This document shows, piece by piece, positions 7,601-13,523 of a stretch of 16,364 nucleotides of DNA. The translations under genes and the position numbers were made by a program. The DNA is from Chloroflexota bacterium (GTDB taxonomy: Bacteria; Chloroflexota; Limnocylindria; Limnocylindrales; CSP1-4): contig JAKAHL010000011.1 of the NCBI GenBank assembly GCA_021815005.1, positions 1 through 16,364 of the forward strand. The letters are read 5' to 3'. The notes beneath the pieces were generated by a model. The model saw only the letters and a program-made list of their open reading frames with translations, was not told the DNA's origin and did no database searches. Every line of letters starts with the position of its first letter. Positions within the stretch are counted from its first letter, which is position 1.

Positions 7601-7826
7601 GCGGCTGATGGGCCAAAAGCGGTTCCCGCAGCTGATCCCGGCGTTCGCCTACCGCATGGAGCCGCCGGAGACCCCGGCCGAGGTCGGGCGGCACGTGCCG
7701 CCCGAGGCGCCGGCCAGCGAACGCGTCAAGTCCTGCGCGGAGGTGTCGCTCGGCCTGACCCCGGCCGCCGCCCTCGCGGAGACGTCCCGCTGCCTTCGCT
7801 GCGACATCCGCAGCACCGAGAGGTAG
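4671..7826 (+). CDS. hoxF: HoxF fused to a GltD/NfnB-type NADP(H) oxidoreductase module
   Basis: A 1051-aa fusion; a plain HoxF is about 550-600 aa. Domains in order: (1) thioredoxin-like domain (about 1-130) with C34, C65 and C69, lacking one expected [2Fe-2S] ligand; (2) NuoF core (about 150-555) with the FMN/NADH motifs RGRGGAGF (198-205) and NADEGDPG (227-234), an SLBB-like part, and a [4Fe-4S] site C488, C491, C494, C534; (3) two-cluster Fe-S domain like that of GltD and dihydropyrimidine dehydrogenase, with C564, C569, C577, C581 and C620, C624, C628; (4) GltD-like flavoprotein with FAD motif GAGPTG (679-684), a second dinucleotide fold GGGNAA (809-814), YRRERKDMP (from 832) typical of NADP(H) binding, and the FAD-site motif AGGD (950-953); (5) a Cys-rich tail, CLRC (1041-1044). 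The reading frame is uninterrupted across all domains. HoxF normally passes electrons between NAD(H) and HoxU; the added module suggests a second, NADP(H)-linked site. Starts by ATGA overlap with hoxE. Confidence 0.93.
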   Translation: MRIQDLAAFAAAREAGLAKLLPSRPRIAVGMGTCGAGNGAEAVYHAFRDEIDTNGLDISLAPVGCFGFCAEEPLVNVWLPGRPLLVLRRVQPNHVGAILDAVAHGGLPPAETVLCKIEEWDHLTGHLKYGAGYPDVPSWDQVPFFHGQVKIVLRNCGLINPDDIEEYIGVGGYQALYKVLIDQNPTAVLEQMKASKLRGRGGAGFLTGNKWEFLAKAAGPEKYLICNADEGDPGAYMNRNEIESDPHSLIEGMVIAGYVTGAPRGIVYVRAEYPLAVLRLEQAIEQARAYGILGDNVLGRGFAFDLDMVEGAGAFVCGEETALIASLEGKAGRPRTRPPFPAQKGLNGKPTNINNVETWYNVAPIVAKGPAWFTETGSPKSSGTKVFSLVGKVRNTGLVEMPLGTPLATFIYDIGEGGTNGRDIKAVQTGGPSGGCIPADMFDTPVDYETLAQLGSIMGSGGMVVMDADNCMVDVARYFIEFTHSESCGKCVPCRVGLDKALRMLNRFTEGTASLDDLGLLDELCRMVRDTSLCALGGSAPNPVLTSLRHFRHEFEDHIVAKRCRAGVCQDLALSPCENSCPLHMNIPRFLQLYNEGRLEDAFLSVVMDNPLPASTGRVCQHPCDDRCRRAGIDEPVNMRDVHRLIADEILLSDKFEPMVARVREQRLEPTGREIAVVGAGPTGLACAYYLALFGHSVVVYDSRPAAGGMLRYALPEYRLPKHVLDREVELIERMGVRFMFNTSVGTDISLNDLARQYDAVFMAIGTWKETWVYLPGTELTGVLPALPFLEAASRKEEVPVGSKVVVIGGGNAAIDSARTARRLGAEVTVVYRRERKDMPAIPEEIEAAEDEGVKVAYLLSPHRIVGDKNGQVRALEAVVTKPGEFDTSGRRRPVPTDEVIRLECDTVILAVGEGVDPDFCRASGLTLNEDGTIMADRYTLETSRERFYAGGDLVTGASNVSNAMGLGKKAAREMDQRLMGQKRFPQLIPAFAYRMEPPETPAEVGRHVPPEAPASERVKSCAEVSLGLTPAAALAETSRCLRCDIRSTER

Positions 7827-7835
7827 GAGATCGCC

Positions 7836-8543
7836 TTGGTCGAGAAGGTGAAGGTCCGCATCGACGGCGAGGTGATCGCGGCCACGGCAGGCCAGACCAT
7901 CCTCGAGGTCGCGCGCGCCAACAGCAAGTACATCCCCGCCCTGTGCTACATGGAAGGCCTCAGCGCCACCGGCGCGTGCCGGCTGTGCGTGGTCGAGGTG
8001 TCGGGCGTGGCCAGGCTGGTCCCCGCCTGCACCACGCCCGTCGCCGAGGGGCAGTCGGTTGTGACCTCCACGCCGCAGATCGAGTCGTATCGCAAGATCG
8101 CGCTCGAGCTGCTGTTCGCCGAGCGCAACCACGTGTGCGCCGTGTGCGTGTCCTCCGGGCACTGCGAGCTCCAGGCCTTGGCCCAGGAGCACGGCGTCAC
8201 GCACGTCCGCTACCCGTACAGCTGCCCGCGCCTGCCGGTGGACACGACCCACCCGCGGTACGTCCTGGATCACAACCGCTGCATCCTGTGCGGCCGCTGC
8301 GTGCGCACCTGCGCCGAGATCGAGGGCGCCCACGTGTGGGACGTCGCCGGGCGAGGGATCGGGTCCCATCTCGTGTCCGAGCTCCAGCGCCCCTGGGGCG
8401 AGGCCACCACCTGCACGAGCTGCGGCAAGTGCGTCCAGGCCTGCCCCACCGGCGCCATGGCCGAGAAGGGCTGGGCCGTGGAGGAGATGACCAAGCACAA
8501 GACCGTGGTCAGCCGTCTGACCTCGATGCGCGAGGGATCGTGA
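7836..8543 (+). CDS. hoxU: Hydrogenase diaphorase Fe-S subunit HoxU
   Basis: A 235-aa homologue of the N-terminal part of NuoG; the length is normal for HoxU. It carries an N-terminal [2Fe-2S] ferredoxin fold (C37, C48, C51, C65), a His-Cys [4Fe-4S] region (H99, C101, C104, C110), and two ferredoxin-type [4Fe-4S] motifs (C149-x2-C152-x2-C155-x3-C159 and C193-x2-C196-x2-C199-x3-CP at 203). It would be the wire between HoxF and HoxY. The start is TTG at 7836, supported by GGAGA (about 7826-7830) 5 nt upstream and by an N-terminus that begins directly with the ferredoxin beta strand. It lies 9 nt after hoxF, and its TGA shares one base with the hoxY ATG. Confidence 0.94.
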   Translation: MVEKVKVRIDGEVIAATAGQTILEVARANSKYIPALCYMEGLSATGACRLCVVEVSGVARLVPACTTPVAEGQSVVTSTPQIESYRKIALELLFAERNHVCAVCVSSGHCELQALAQEHGVTHVRYPYSCPRLPVDTTHPRYVLDHNRCILCGRCVRTCAEIEGAHVWDVAGRGIGSHLVSELQRPWGEATTCTSCGKCVQACPTGAMAEKGWAVEEMTKHKTVVSRLTSMREGS

Positions 8544-9073
8544 TGGACAAGGTCAAGATCGGCACCTGCTGGCTCGACGGCTGCTCGGGGTGCCACATGT
8601 CGCTGCTGGACGTGGACGAGTCGATCGTGACGATCCTGCGCAAGGCCGACATCGTGTACGGGCCGCTCGTGGACGCCCAGGAGTGGCCCGAGGGCACGGA
8701 CGTCGCGATCATCGAGGGCGCCGTCAGCAGCCAGGACGACCGCGAGCTGGTGCAGACCGCGCGGGCCCGGAGCAAGTACCTGATCGCGCTGGGTGACTGC
8801 GCCGTCACCGGCAACGTCCCGTCGATGCGCAACGGCATCGCCGTGCGCAAGCTCCTCGAGCGGGTCTACGTGGAGGGGGCCGACGTGTCCGCCGGCATCC
8901 CGACCGACGGCGTGCCGCCGCTCCTCCGCCAGGCGGAGCCGCTCCGCCAGACGGTCAAGGTGGACCTCCACGTCCCGGGCTGCCCGCCGCGGCCCAACGC
9001 CATCCTGATGGTCCTCTCCGAGCTCCTCGAGGGCCGCGAGCCGGACCTCGGCTCCAAGCTCCGGTTCGGGTAG
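8543..9073 (+). CDS. hoxY: [NiFe] hydrogenase small subunit HoxY
   Basis: A 176-aa short small subunit with only the proximal-cluster domain, as in group 3 cytoplasmic hydrogenases. Ligands for one [4Fe-4S] cluster are visible: C14 and C17 in DGCSGCH, C86 in GDCAVTGN, and C147 in HVPGCPPRP. There is no Tat signal, no C-terminal anchor and no medial/distal cluster domain, which fits a soluble enzyme. It passes electrons between the NiFe site in HoxH and the HoxU clusters. The ATG overlaps the hoxU stop by one base, and it lies 7 nt upstream of hoxH, so it is surely co-translated with both. Confidence 0.95.
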   Translation: MDKVKIGTCWLDGCSGCHMSLLDVDESIVTILRKADIVYGPLVDAQEWPEGTDVAIIEGAVSSQDDRELVQTARARSKYLIALGDCAVTGNVPSMRNGIAVRKLLERVYVEGADVSAGIPTDGVPPLLRQAEPLRQTVKVDLHVPGCPPRPNAILMVLSELLEGREPDLGSKLRFG

Positions 9074-9080
9074 GCAGGCG

Positions 9081-10547
9081 ATGACGACCAAGACGACCCC
9101 CAAGCCCCAGGCGGAGGCATCGGCCGCCCGCAAGCTCACCATCCACCCCGTGTCCCGCATCGAGGGACACGCCAAGATCACGATCCGGCTCGACGAGCAG
9201 GGCCAGGTCGCCGACACCCAGTTCCACGTCACCCAGGTCCGCGGCTTCGAGAAGTTCGTCGAGGGCCGGCCCTACTACGAGATGCCGTCCATCACCGCGC
9301 GGATCTGCGGCATCTGCCCGGTCAGCCACCTGCTGGCCAGCTCCAAGGCCTGTGACTCGATCATGGCGGTGCGGATCCCGCCCGCAGCCGCGAAGGCCCG
9401 CGAGCTGCTCCACATGGCGCAGTTCGTCCAGAGCCACGCGCTCTCGTTCTTCCACCTGTCCGCGCCCGACCTCCTGCTGGGCATGGACTACGACCCCGCC
9501 AAGCGCAACGTCGCCGGCCTGCTCGAGGAGCATCCGGACGCGCTGCGGGACGGCATCGCCCTGCGCAAGTTCGGCCAGACCCTCATCGAGCGGCTGGGCA
9601 AGGAGCGCATCCACCCGTCGTGGACCGTGCCGGGCGGCGTGAACAACCCGATCGACCCGTCGGTCCGCGACAAGACCCTCGCCGAGCTGCCCAGCGCGGT
9701 GGCCATCGTCGAGCGGACCCTCGCCATGTGGAAGGCTGCCGTGGAGGGATTCCCGGCCGAGGTCGAGTCCTTCTCGAACTTCCCCACCATGTACTGCGGC
9801 AACGTGGGCCCCGACGGCTCGCTGCGCCTGTACGACGGCAACCTGCGGTTCGTCGGCCCGGACGGCGCGATCGTCGCCGACCAGGTGGCCGCCACGGACT
9901 ACGCGACGTACGTCGCCGAGGCGACGCTCCCCCACTCGTATCTCAAGGCGCCGTACTTCCGGCCCGTCGGCTTCCCCGGCGGCGTCTACCGCGTCGGGCC
10001 GCTGGCGCGGCTGAACGTTGCCGACCGGACCGGCACGCCCCTCGCCGACGCGGAGCTGGCCGAGTACCGCCAGCGCTACGGGCGCATCGTCCAGAGCGGG
10101 TTCCACTACCACTACGCCCGCCTGATCGAGGCGCTCCACGGTCTCGAGCGGATCGGCGAGCTGCTCGACGACCCAGAGATCCTGGGCACCAGGGTCCGCG
10201 CCCACGCCGGCGTGAACAACAACGAGGGCATCGGGGTCATCGAGGCACCGCGCGGGACCCTGATCCACCACTACAAGGTGGACGACAACGGCGCGATGAC
10301 CTGGGCCAACCTGATCGTCGCGACCGGCCACAACAACCTCGCCATCGGGCGGGGCGTGGAGCAGGTCGCCAAGCGGTTCGTCCACGGCTCGAAGATCGAG
10401 GAGGGCGCGCTCAACCGCGTGTCCGCCCTGGTTCGCGCCTACGACCCGTGCCTCTCGTGCTCCACCCACGTCCTCGGCCAGGCCGCCGTCGTGCTCCAGC
10501 TGGAGGGACCCGACGGCGAGATCCTCGACGAGATCGGGACCGTGTAG
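9081..10547 (+). CDS. hoxH: [NiFe] hydrogenase large subunit HoxH (group 3, 3d-like)
   Basis: A 488-aa catalytic subunit. The N-terminal signature RIEGHA (26-31) is followed by RICGICPVSH (74-83), supplying NiFe ligands C76 and C79. The C-terminal signature DPCLSCSTH (455-463) supplies C457 and C460. The 25 residues after His463 are the extension normally removed by a specific endopeptidase after nickel insertion, so the protein looks like an intact maturable precursor. The motifs and the hoxEFUYH order place it among bidirectional NAD(P)-linked group 3 enzymes, most like 3d; the exact subgroup needs a tree. A weak purine-rich site (taggcaggcg) precedes the ATG. No hyp gene or protease gene is nearby in this window. 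Confidence 0.95.
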   Translation: MTTKTTPKPQAEASAARKLTIHPVSRIEGHAKITIRLDEQGQVADTQFHVTQVRGFEKFVEGRPYYEMPSITARICGICPVSHLLASSKACDSIMAVRIPPAAAKARELLHMAQFVQSHALSFFHLSAPDLLLGMDYDPAKRNVAGLLEEHPDALRDGIALRKFGQTLIERLGKERIHPSWTVPGGVNNPIDPSVRDKTLAELPSAVAIVERTLAMWKAAVEGFPAEVESFSNFPTMYCGNVGPDGSLRLYDGNLRFVGPDGAIVADQVAATDYATYVAEATLPHSYLKAPYFRPVGFPGGVYRVGPLARLNVADRTGTPLADAELAEYRQRYGRIVQSGFHYHYARLIEALHGLERIGELLDDPEILGTRVRAHAGVNNNEGIGVIEAPRGTLIHHYKVDDNGAMTWANLIVATGHNNLAIGRGVEQVAKRFVHGSKIEEGALNRVSALVRAYDPCLSCSTHVLGQAAVVLQLEGPDGEILDEIGTV

Positions 10548-10576
10548 CCCGCTTCCCCGGCCCGCCCGTCCGCGAC

Positions 10577-10600
10577 GGGACCCGGCTGCGCCGGGGTCCC
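10577..10600 (+). terminator. Hairpin downstream of hoxH
   Basis: GGGACCCGG pairs with CCGGGGTCCC (9 bp with one bulged C) around the loop CTGCG, 29 nt after the hoxH stop. There is no T-tract, so it may terminate with a factor or protect the 3' end. The position at the end of a long operon supports the call. Confidence 0.45.
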
Positions 10601-10711
10601 TGCGATTCGGGGCACGGCGCCGGTCCCCGGGGTCGGGGCAACCCAGTCGCGGCACCGGGCGGGTGAACGGACGGCTCCCCCGCCCGGCGATCCGCACGGT
10701 GCTGCGTCAGA

Positions 10712-10727
10712 GGGGGGCGAGCCCCCC
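10712..10727. terminator. Perfect G6/C6 hairpin
   Basis: Six G pair with six C around a CGAG tetraloop. It is followed by more G/C, not by T. Symmetric between convergent genes, it could act in either direction; function unproven. Confidence 0.3.
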
Positions 10728-10780
10728 GGGCCCGTCGATTGCGCCGCCCTGTGCCGCGGTCTGGCGGTTGGACCGCCCGT

Positions 10781-10900
10781 TGAGCCGCTCCGTGCCTCCT
10801 GCGCGGCGAGCCGTGCCTCCTGAGCCGCTCCGTGCGGCCTGTGCGGCGCGACGCGCATCCTGAGCCGCTCCGTGCGGCCTGCGCGGCGCGACGCGCATCC
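10781..10900. repeat. Three-unit 40-bp tandem repeat
   Basis: Three contiguous 40-bp units, each starting TGAGCCGCTCCGTGC: 10781-10820, 10821-10860 and 10861-10900. Units 2 and 3 differ at one base (T10842 versus C10882); unit 1 differs from unit 2 at seven positions. A truncated start of a fourth unit (TGAGC) follows at 10901. There are no spacers, so it is not a CRISPR. Near-identity of units 2 and 3 points to recent duplication. On the minus strand the units read as an open Arg/Ala-rich frame, which I regard as non-coding. Confidence 0.9.
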
Positions 10901-10907
10901 TGAGCGG

Positions 10908-10923
10908 CGCGAGCGGGCTCGCG
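10908..10923. terminator. Hairpin abutting the tandem repeat
   Basis: CGCGAGC pairs perfectly with GCTCGCG around GG (in practice a 6-bp stem with a 4-nt loop). It sits 80 nt beyond the stop of the minus-strand MFS gene and could terminate its transcript, but lacks a T-tract. Confidence 0.3.
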
Positions 10924-11003
10924 ATCCGCATCGGCCGGTTCGCCACGGCGTGCCGCCGCCGCCCGCGCAGGGCACCCCAGCCGCGGAACCCGGGAACGGC
11001 GAG

Positions 11004-12152
11004 TCAGGCCGCCAGGACCTCGACGACGTTCGGGGCGGACGCCGGCTGGCGCAGGCCAAGCGCCAGCGCGAACGCGCCAGCGAGGATCGCCACCACGATG
11101 AGCCAGGCGGCCACGATCCCGGCCAACCCGGCCACCAGGCCGAGCGCGAGCGGCGCCGCGAGGATCGCGGCGCCGGAGGCGAGCGTCAGGCGGGCGCTGG
11201 CGTGGATCGGCGCGTGCGGCGCATGGGCCAGGGCCAGGCTGACGCCGATCGGGTAGATGGGCGACATGCCGAGACCGCCCAGGACCAGGCCGAGCCCGGC
11301 GACCCACGGCTGGGGCGCTGCCCACGCGAGGACCGCGCCGACCGCCGTGACCGCCGCTCCGGCTCGCAGCACCAGAAGCTGCCGGGCCACGTCCACGCGG
11401 ACGATCGAGGCGAGGAGCCGCCCGACGACCATGCCCAGCACGAAGAGTGACGCGAGCCCCGTCGCGGCCTCGGTGGAGATGCCGGTCCGGCTGGCGACCA
11501 CCTGGGCCCCCCACACCACGTACGAGAACTCGGCGCTGATGCACAGGGCGAGGAACAGCCACGCGAGCCAGTAGGCGCGCGGGAGCGGGGGCTCGGCCCG
11601 GCCCCTCTCGGCGGGAGCGTCCCGGGCGGGCGAGCCCGGCGTCGCGAAGGCGAGCACCAGCAGGAGCGGCACTGGCGTCAGCACGCCGTACCACCAGCCG
11701 ATGCTCGAGGCCGCGGCGGAGAGCACCAGCGGCCCGACCAGCCCCCCGACGACGGACCACAGGTTGGCGCGCGTGAGGAGCAGCGCGCCGGACGCGCCCT
11801 GGCCGAGGGCGCCGTTGACGTGGACGAGCCGGCCACCGAGCGACGCGCCGAACACGAACCCGCCCGCGATGGTCACCAGGACGTTCACGGGAGCCGCGAG
11901 CAGTGCCCCCGAGAGCGCGAAGCCGACGACCCAGTAGCGGATCGTCCGGTCGGCGCCGTAGCGCGCGTTGATGCCCCGCGCCAGCGTGCCGCCCAGCAGC
12001 ATGCCCACGGCCATCGGCGCGTTCGGCATCTGGGCGAGCCACGGCGCCACGTGGAGCGAGGTCTGGACGTGCGGCGTGATGAACCCGACCGCGTACACGA
12101 TGAAGCCCTCGGCGGCCATCACGAGATAGGCCGTCCAGATCAGACGGCGCAT
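11004..12152 (-). CDS. MFS transporter
   Basis: A 382-aa polytopic membrane protein of the major facilitator superfamily. About 11-12 hydrophobic segments are visible, in two halves split by a charged loop near residues 180-195 (SPARDAPAERGRAEPP). The first loop (GGTLARGINARYGADRTIR) takes the place of the MFS motif A. The start at 12152 (ATG) is chosen because AGGAG lies 11 nt upstream and the first membrane helix begins directly; the open frame continues far upstream only because of base composition. It is convergent with the hox operon and divergent from a second MFS gene. The substrate is unknown; efflux or uptake cannot be distinguished. Confidence 0.85.
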   Translation of the reverse strand: MRRLIWTAYLVMAAEGFIVYAVGFITPHVQTSLHVAPWLAQMPNAPMAVGMLLGGTLARGINARYGADRTIRYWVVGFALSGALLAAPVNVLVTIAGGFVFGASLGGRLVHVNGALGQGASGALLLTRANLWSVVGGLVGPLVLSAAASSIGWWYGVLTPVPLLLVLAFATPGSPARDAPAERGRAEPPLPRAYWLAWLFLALCISAEFSYVVWGAQVVASRTGISTEAATGLASLFVLGMVVGRLLASIVRVDVARQLLVLRAGAAVTAVGAVLAWAAPQPWVAGLGLVLGGLGMSPIYPIGVSLALAHAPHAPIHASARLTLASGAAILAAPLALGLVAGLAGIVAAWLIVVAILAGAFALALGLRQPASAPNVVEVLAA

Positions 12153-12323
12153 GCCGCGACAGTCTCCTAGAAGGGTCGGGCACCCGACGCCCCGGCGAGG
12201 GGGACGGCGCGCTGCCCCTGTCGCCCGGCAGACGGCCGGCGGGCAGCGGCCCCGGCATCCGCTCGCCCGGAGGCTCCGGCGCACCCCCAGCGCCGGGGCG
12301 CGGCATCCGGCATTGTGGTGGCG
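12153..12323. promoter_or_regulatory. Divergent promoter region of two MFS genes, with hairpin
   Basis: This 171-bp gap separates two divergent transporter genes and should hold both promoters; no clear -35/-10 pair was found. A perfect 7-bp stem with a 7-nt loop lies at 12276-12296 (CCGGCGC-ACCCCCA-GCGCCGG), 27 nt before the plus-strand ATG, and could affect translation of the downstream MFS/cobQ message. I looked for cobalamin-riboswitch consensus boxes because cobQ follows and found none. Confidence 0.4.
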
Positions 12324-13523
12324 ATGCAGCGCGATCCCGCCTCCACCCTCGATCCGGTCACGTTCCGCGCCCTCGCCCTGATGCTCATGCGCGGGCTGGT
12401 CAACGGGACGGTGGCGCCCTATGGCACCGTGCTGCTCCTGGAGGCGGGCGTGACCCCCGAGCTGCTCGGGCCGCTCGCCGCCCTCGGGGCCATCGTCACG
12501 CTGCTCGCCGCGCCAACGTGGGGACGTCTCGGAGATCGTCACGGCCGGCGGCGGATGCTCGCGATGACGTACGTGGCCGCGATCCCCGTGGCGGCCCTGC
12601 ACGCGACCGGCATCGCCGCGGCCGTCGCGGTGGCGTACCTCCTCTGGGCCGCCATCTCGTCCGCGTTCATCCCGCTCGCGGACTCGCTGATCCTCGCCCG
12701 GCTGCGGGGCGACCGTGCCCGGTTCTCCCGCATCCGGGTGGGCGCCTCGGCCGCCTACATGGTCGCCGTGGTCCTGATCGGCGCCCTGGTCTCCTCCACC
12801 GCGCTCGGCTGGGCGGCGCCCGGCGTCGTCGGCGCGATCTGCAGCGGCCTCACCGCGGCGCTGGTGGTGGCCCGGCTGCGGGGCGAGCTCCTCACTGGGA
12901 CGGGCATCGCGGTCCGCGGCAGCACCGGCATCGTCAGGGGCATCCTCGCCGGGGTCCGGCGCAACCGCTGGTTCCTGGTCGGGCTCGCCGTCGTCTTCTG
13001 CGGCTCCAACGCCCCGACGATCTTCACCGGGCCGCGCGTCGCCGAGATCGGCGGCGACGGCTGGCAGATCGGCCTCGCGATCGCCGCCGGGACGCTCGCC
13101 GAGCTGCCGGCGTTCCTGACGCTGCCCGCCCTGCTCCGCCTGTTCGGCGGGCGGAGGGTGTTCCTGACCGGCGGGGTGCTGCTCGGCGTGGCGGGTCTGA
13201 CCTCGGCGCTCGCGCCCACCCCGGAGCTGCTGATCGGCGCCCGGCTGCTGTTCGGCTTTGGCTACGCGTGGGTGGTGCTGCCGTCGCTGGCGGCGATCTC
13301 CGCGGCGGCCTCGCCCGACGAGCACGCGGCGTCGGCGGCGCTCCACTTCGCGACCCAGGCAGGGGGGTCGCTGCTCGTGGCGGTGGCGGGGCTCCCCCTG
13401 ATCGCGGCGACCGGGTCGGTGGCCGCCGTGCTGGCCGCGGCGGCGATCGCGGCGCCGATCGGCGGGGTCATCGCCGTGCGGGCGTGGCCGAGCGTGCCTG
13501 CACGGGCCGGGGCGACGGCATGA
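12324..13523 (+). CDS. MFS transporter coupled to cobQ
   Basis: A 399-aa major facilitator protein with about 12 hydrophobic segments. The motif-A loop between helices 2 and 3 is clear (GRLGDRHGRRR), and a short cytoplasmic loop splits the halves near residue 195. ATG 12324 is preferred; in-frame GTG codons at 12315 and 12318 would add two or three residues. No strong ribosome site is seen. Its stop overlaps the cobQ start (ATGA at 13520-13523), so the two are translated together. This raises the possibility that it moves a corrinoid, a precursor or another compound linked to cobyric acid synthesis, but MFS sequence alone does not show substrate and chance operon neighbours are common. Confidence 0.87.
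   Translation: MQRDPASTLDPVTFRALALMLMRGLVNGTVAPYGTVLLLEAGVTPELLGPLAALGAIVTLLAAPTWGRLGDRHGRRRMLAMTYVAAIPVAALHATGIAAAVAVAYLLWAAISSAFIPLADSLILARLRGDRARFSRIRVGASAAYMVAVVLIGALVSSTALGWAAPGVVGAICSGLTAALVVARLRGELLTGTGIAVRGSTGIVRGILAGVRRNRWFLVGLAVVFCGSNAPTIFTGPRVAEIGGDGWQIGLAIAAGTLAELPAFLTLPALLRLFGGRRVFLTGGVLLGVAGLTSALAPTPELLIGARLLFGFGYAWVVLPSLAAISAAASPDEHAASAALHFATQAGGSLLVAVAGLPLIAATGSVAAVLAAAAIAAPIGGVIAVRAWPSVPARAGATA

Larger units (their letters stand above)
10548..11003. other. Gene-free region between convergent hoxH and MFS gene
   Basis: This 456-bp stretch lies between the 3' ends of two convergent genes. Open frames cross it, but their translations are Arg/Ala/Pro-rich or simply the translated tandem repeat, with no domain, so none is called. 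It holds a hairpin near hoxH (10577-10600), a hairpin of six G and six C (10712-10727), a three-unit 40-bp tandem repeat (10781-10900) and a hairpin directly after it (10908-10923). Confidence 0.7.

Noticed and set aside
4362..8498. A 1378-codon open frame antisense to hoxE, hoxF and hoxU
   Set aside because: It mirrors the codon-position GC bias of the genuine genes on the plus strand; its translation is low-complexity His/Val/Arg/Ala/Asp-rich with no domain.
4144..8543. NuoEFG of respiratory complex I
   Set aside because: HoxU is only the short N-terminal part of NuoG, and hoxY/hoxH follow directly in the same operon, so this is the hydrogenase diaphorase module.
10781..10900. CRISPR array
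   Set aside because: Repeat units are directly contiguous with no unique spacers, and no cas genes are present.
10439..11059. Minus-strand open frames covering the tandem-repeat region
   Set aside because: They overlap hoxH, consist largely of translated 40-bp repeats, and show no start-site or domain support.
12153..12323. Cobalamin riboswitch ahead of MFS-cobQ
   Set aside because: No B12-box-like conserved segment was found, and the space is tight for the usual element of about 200 nt.
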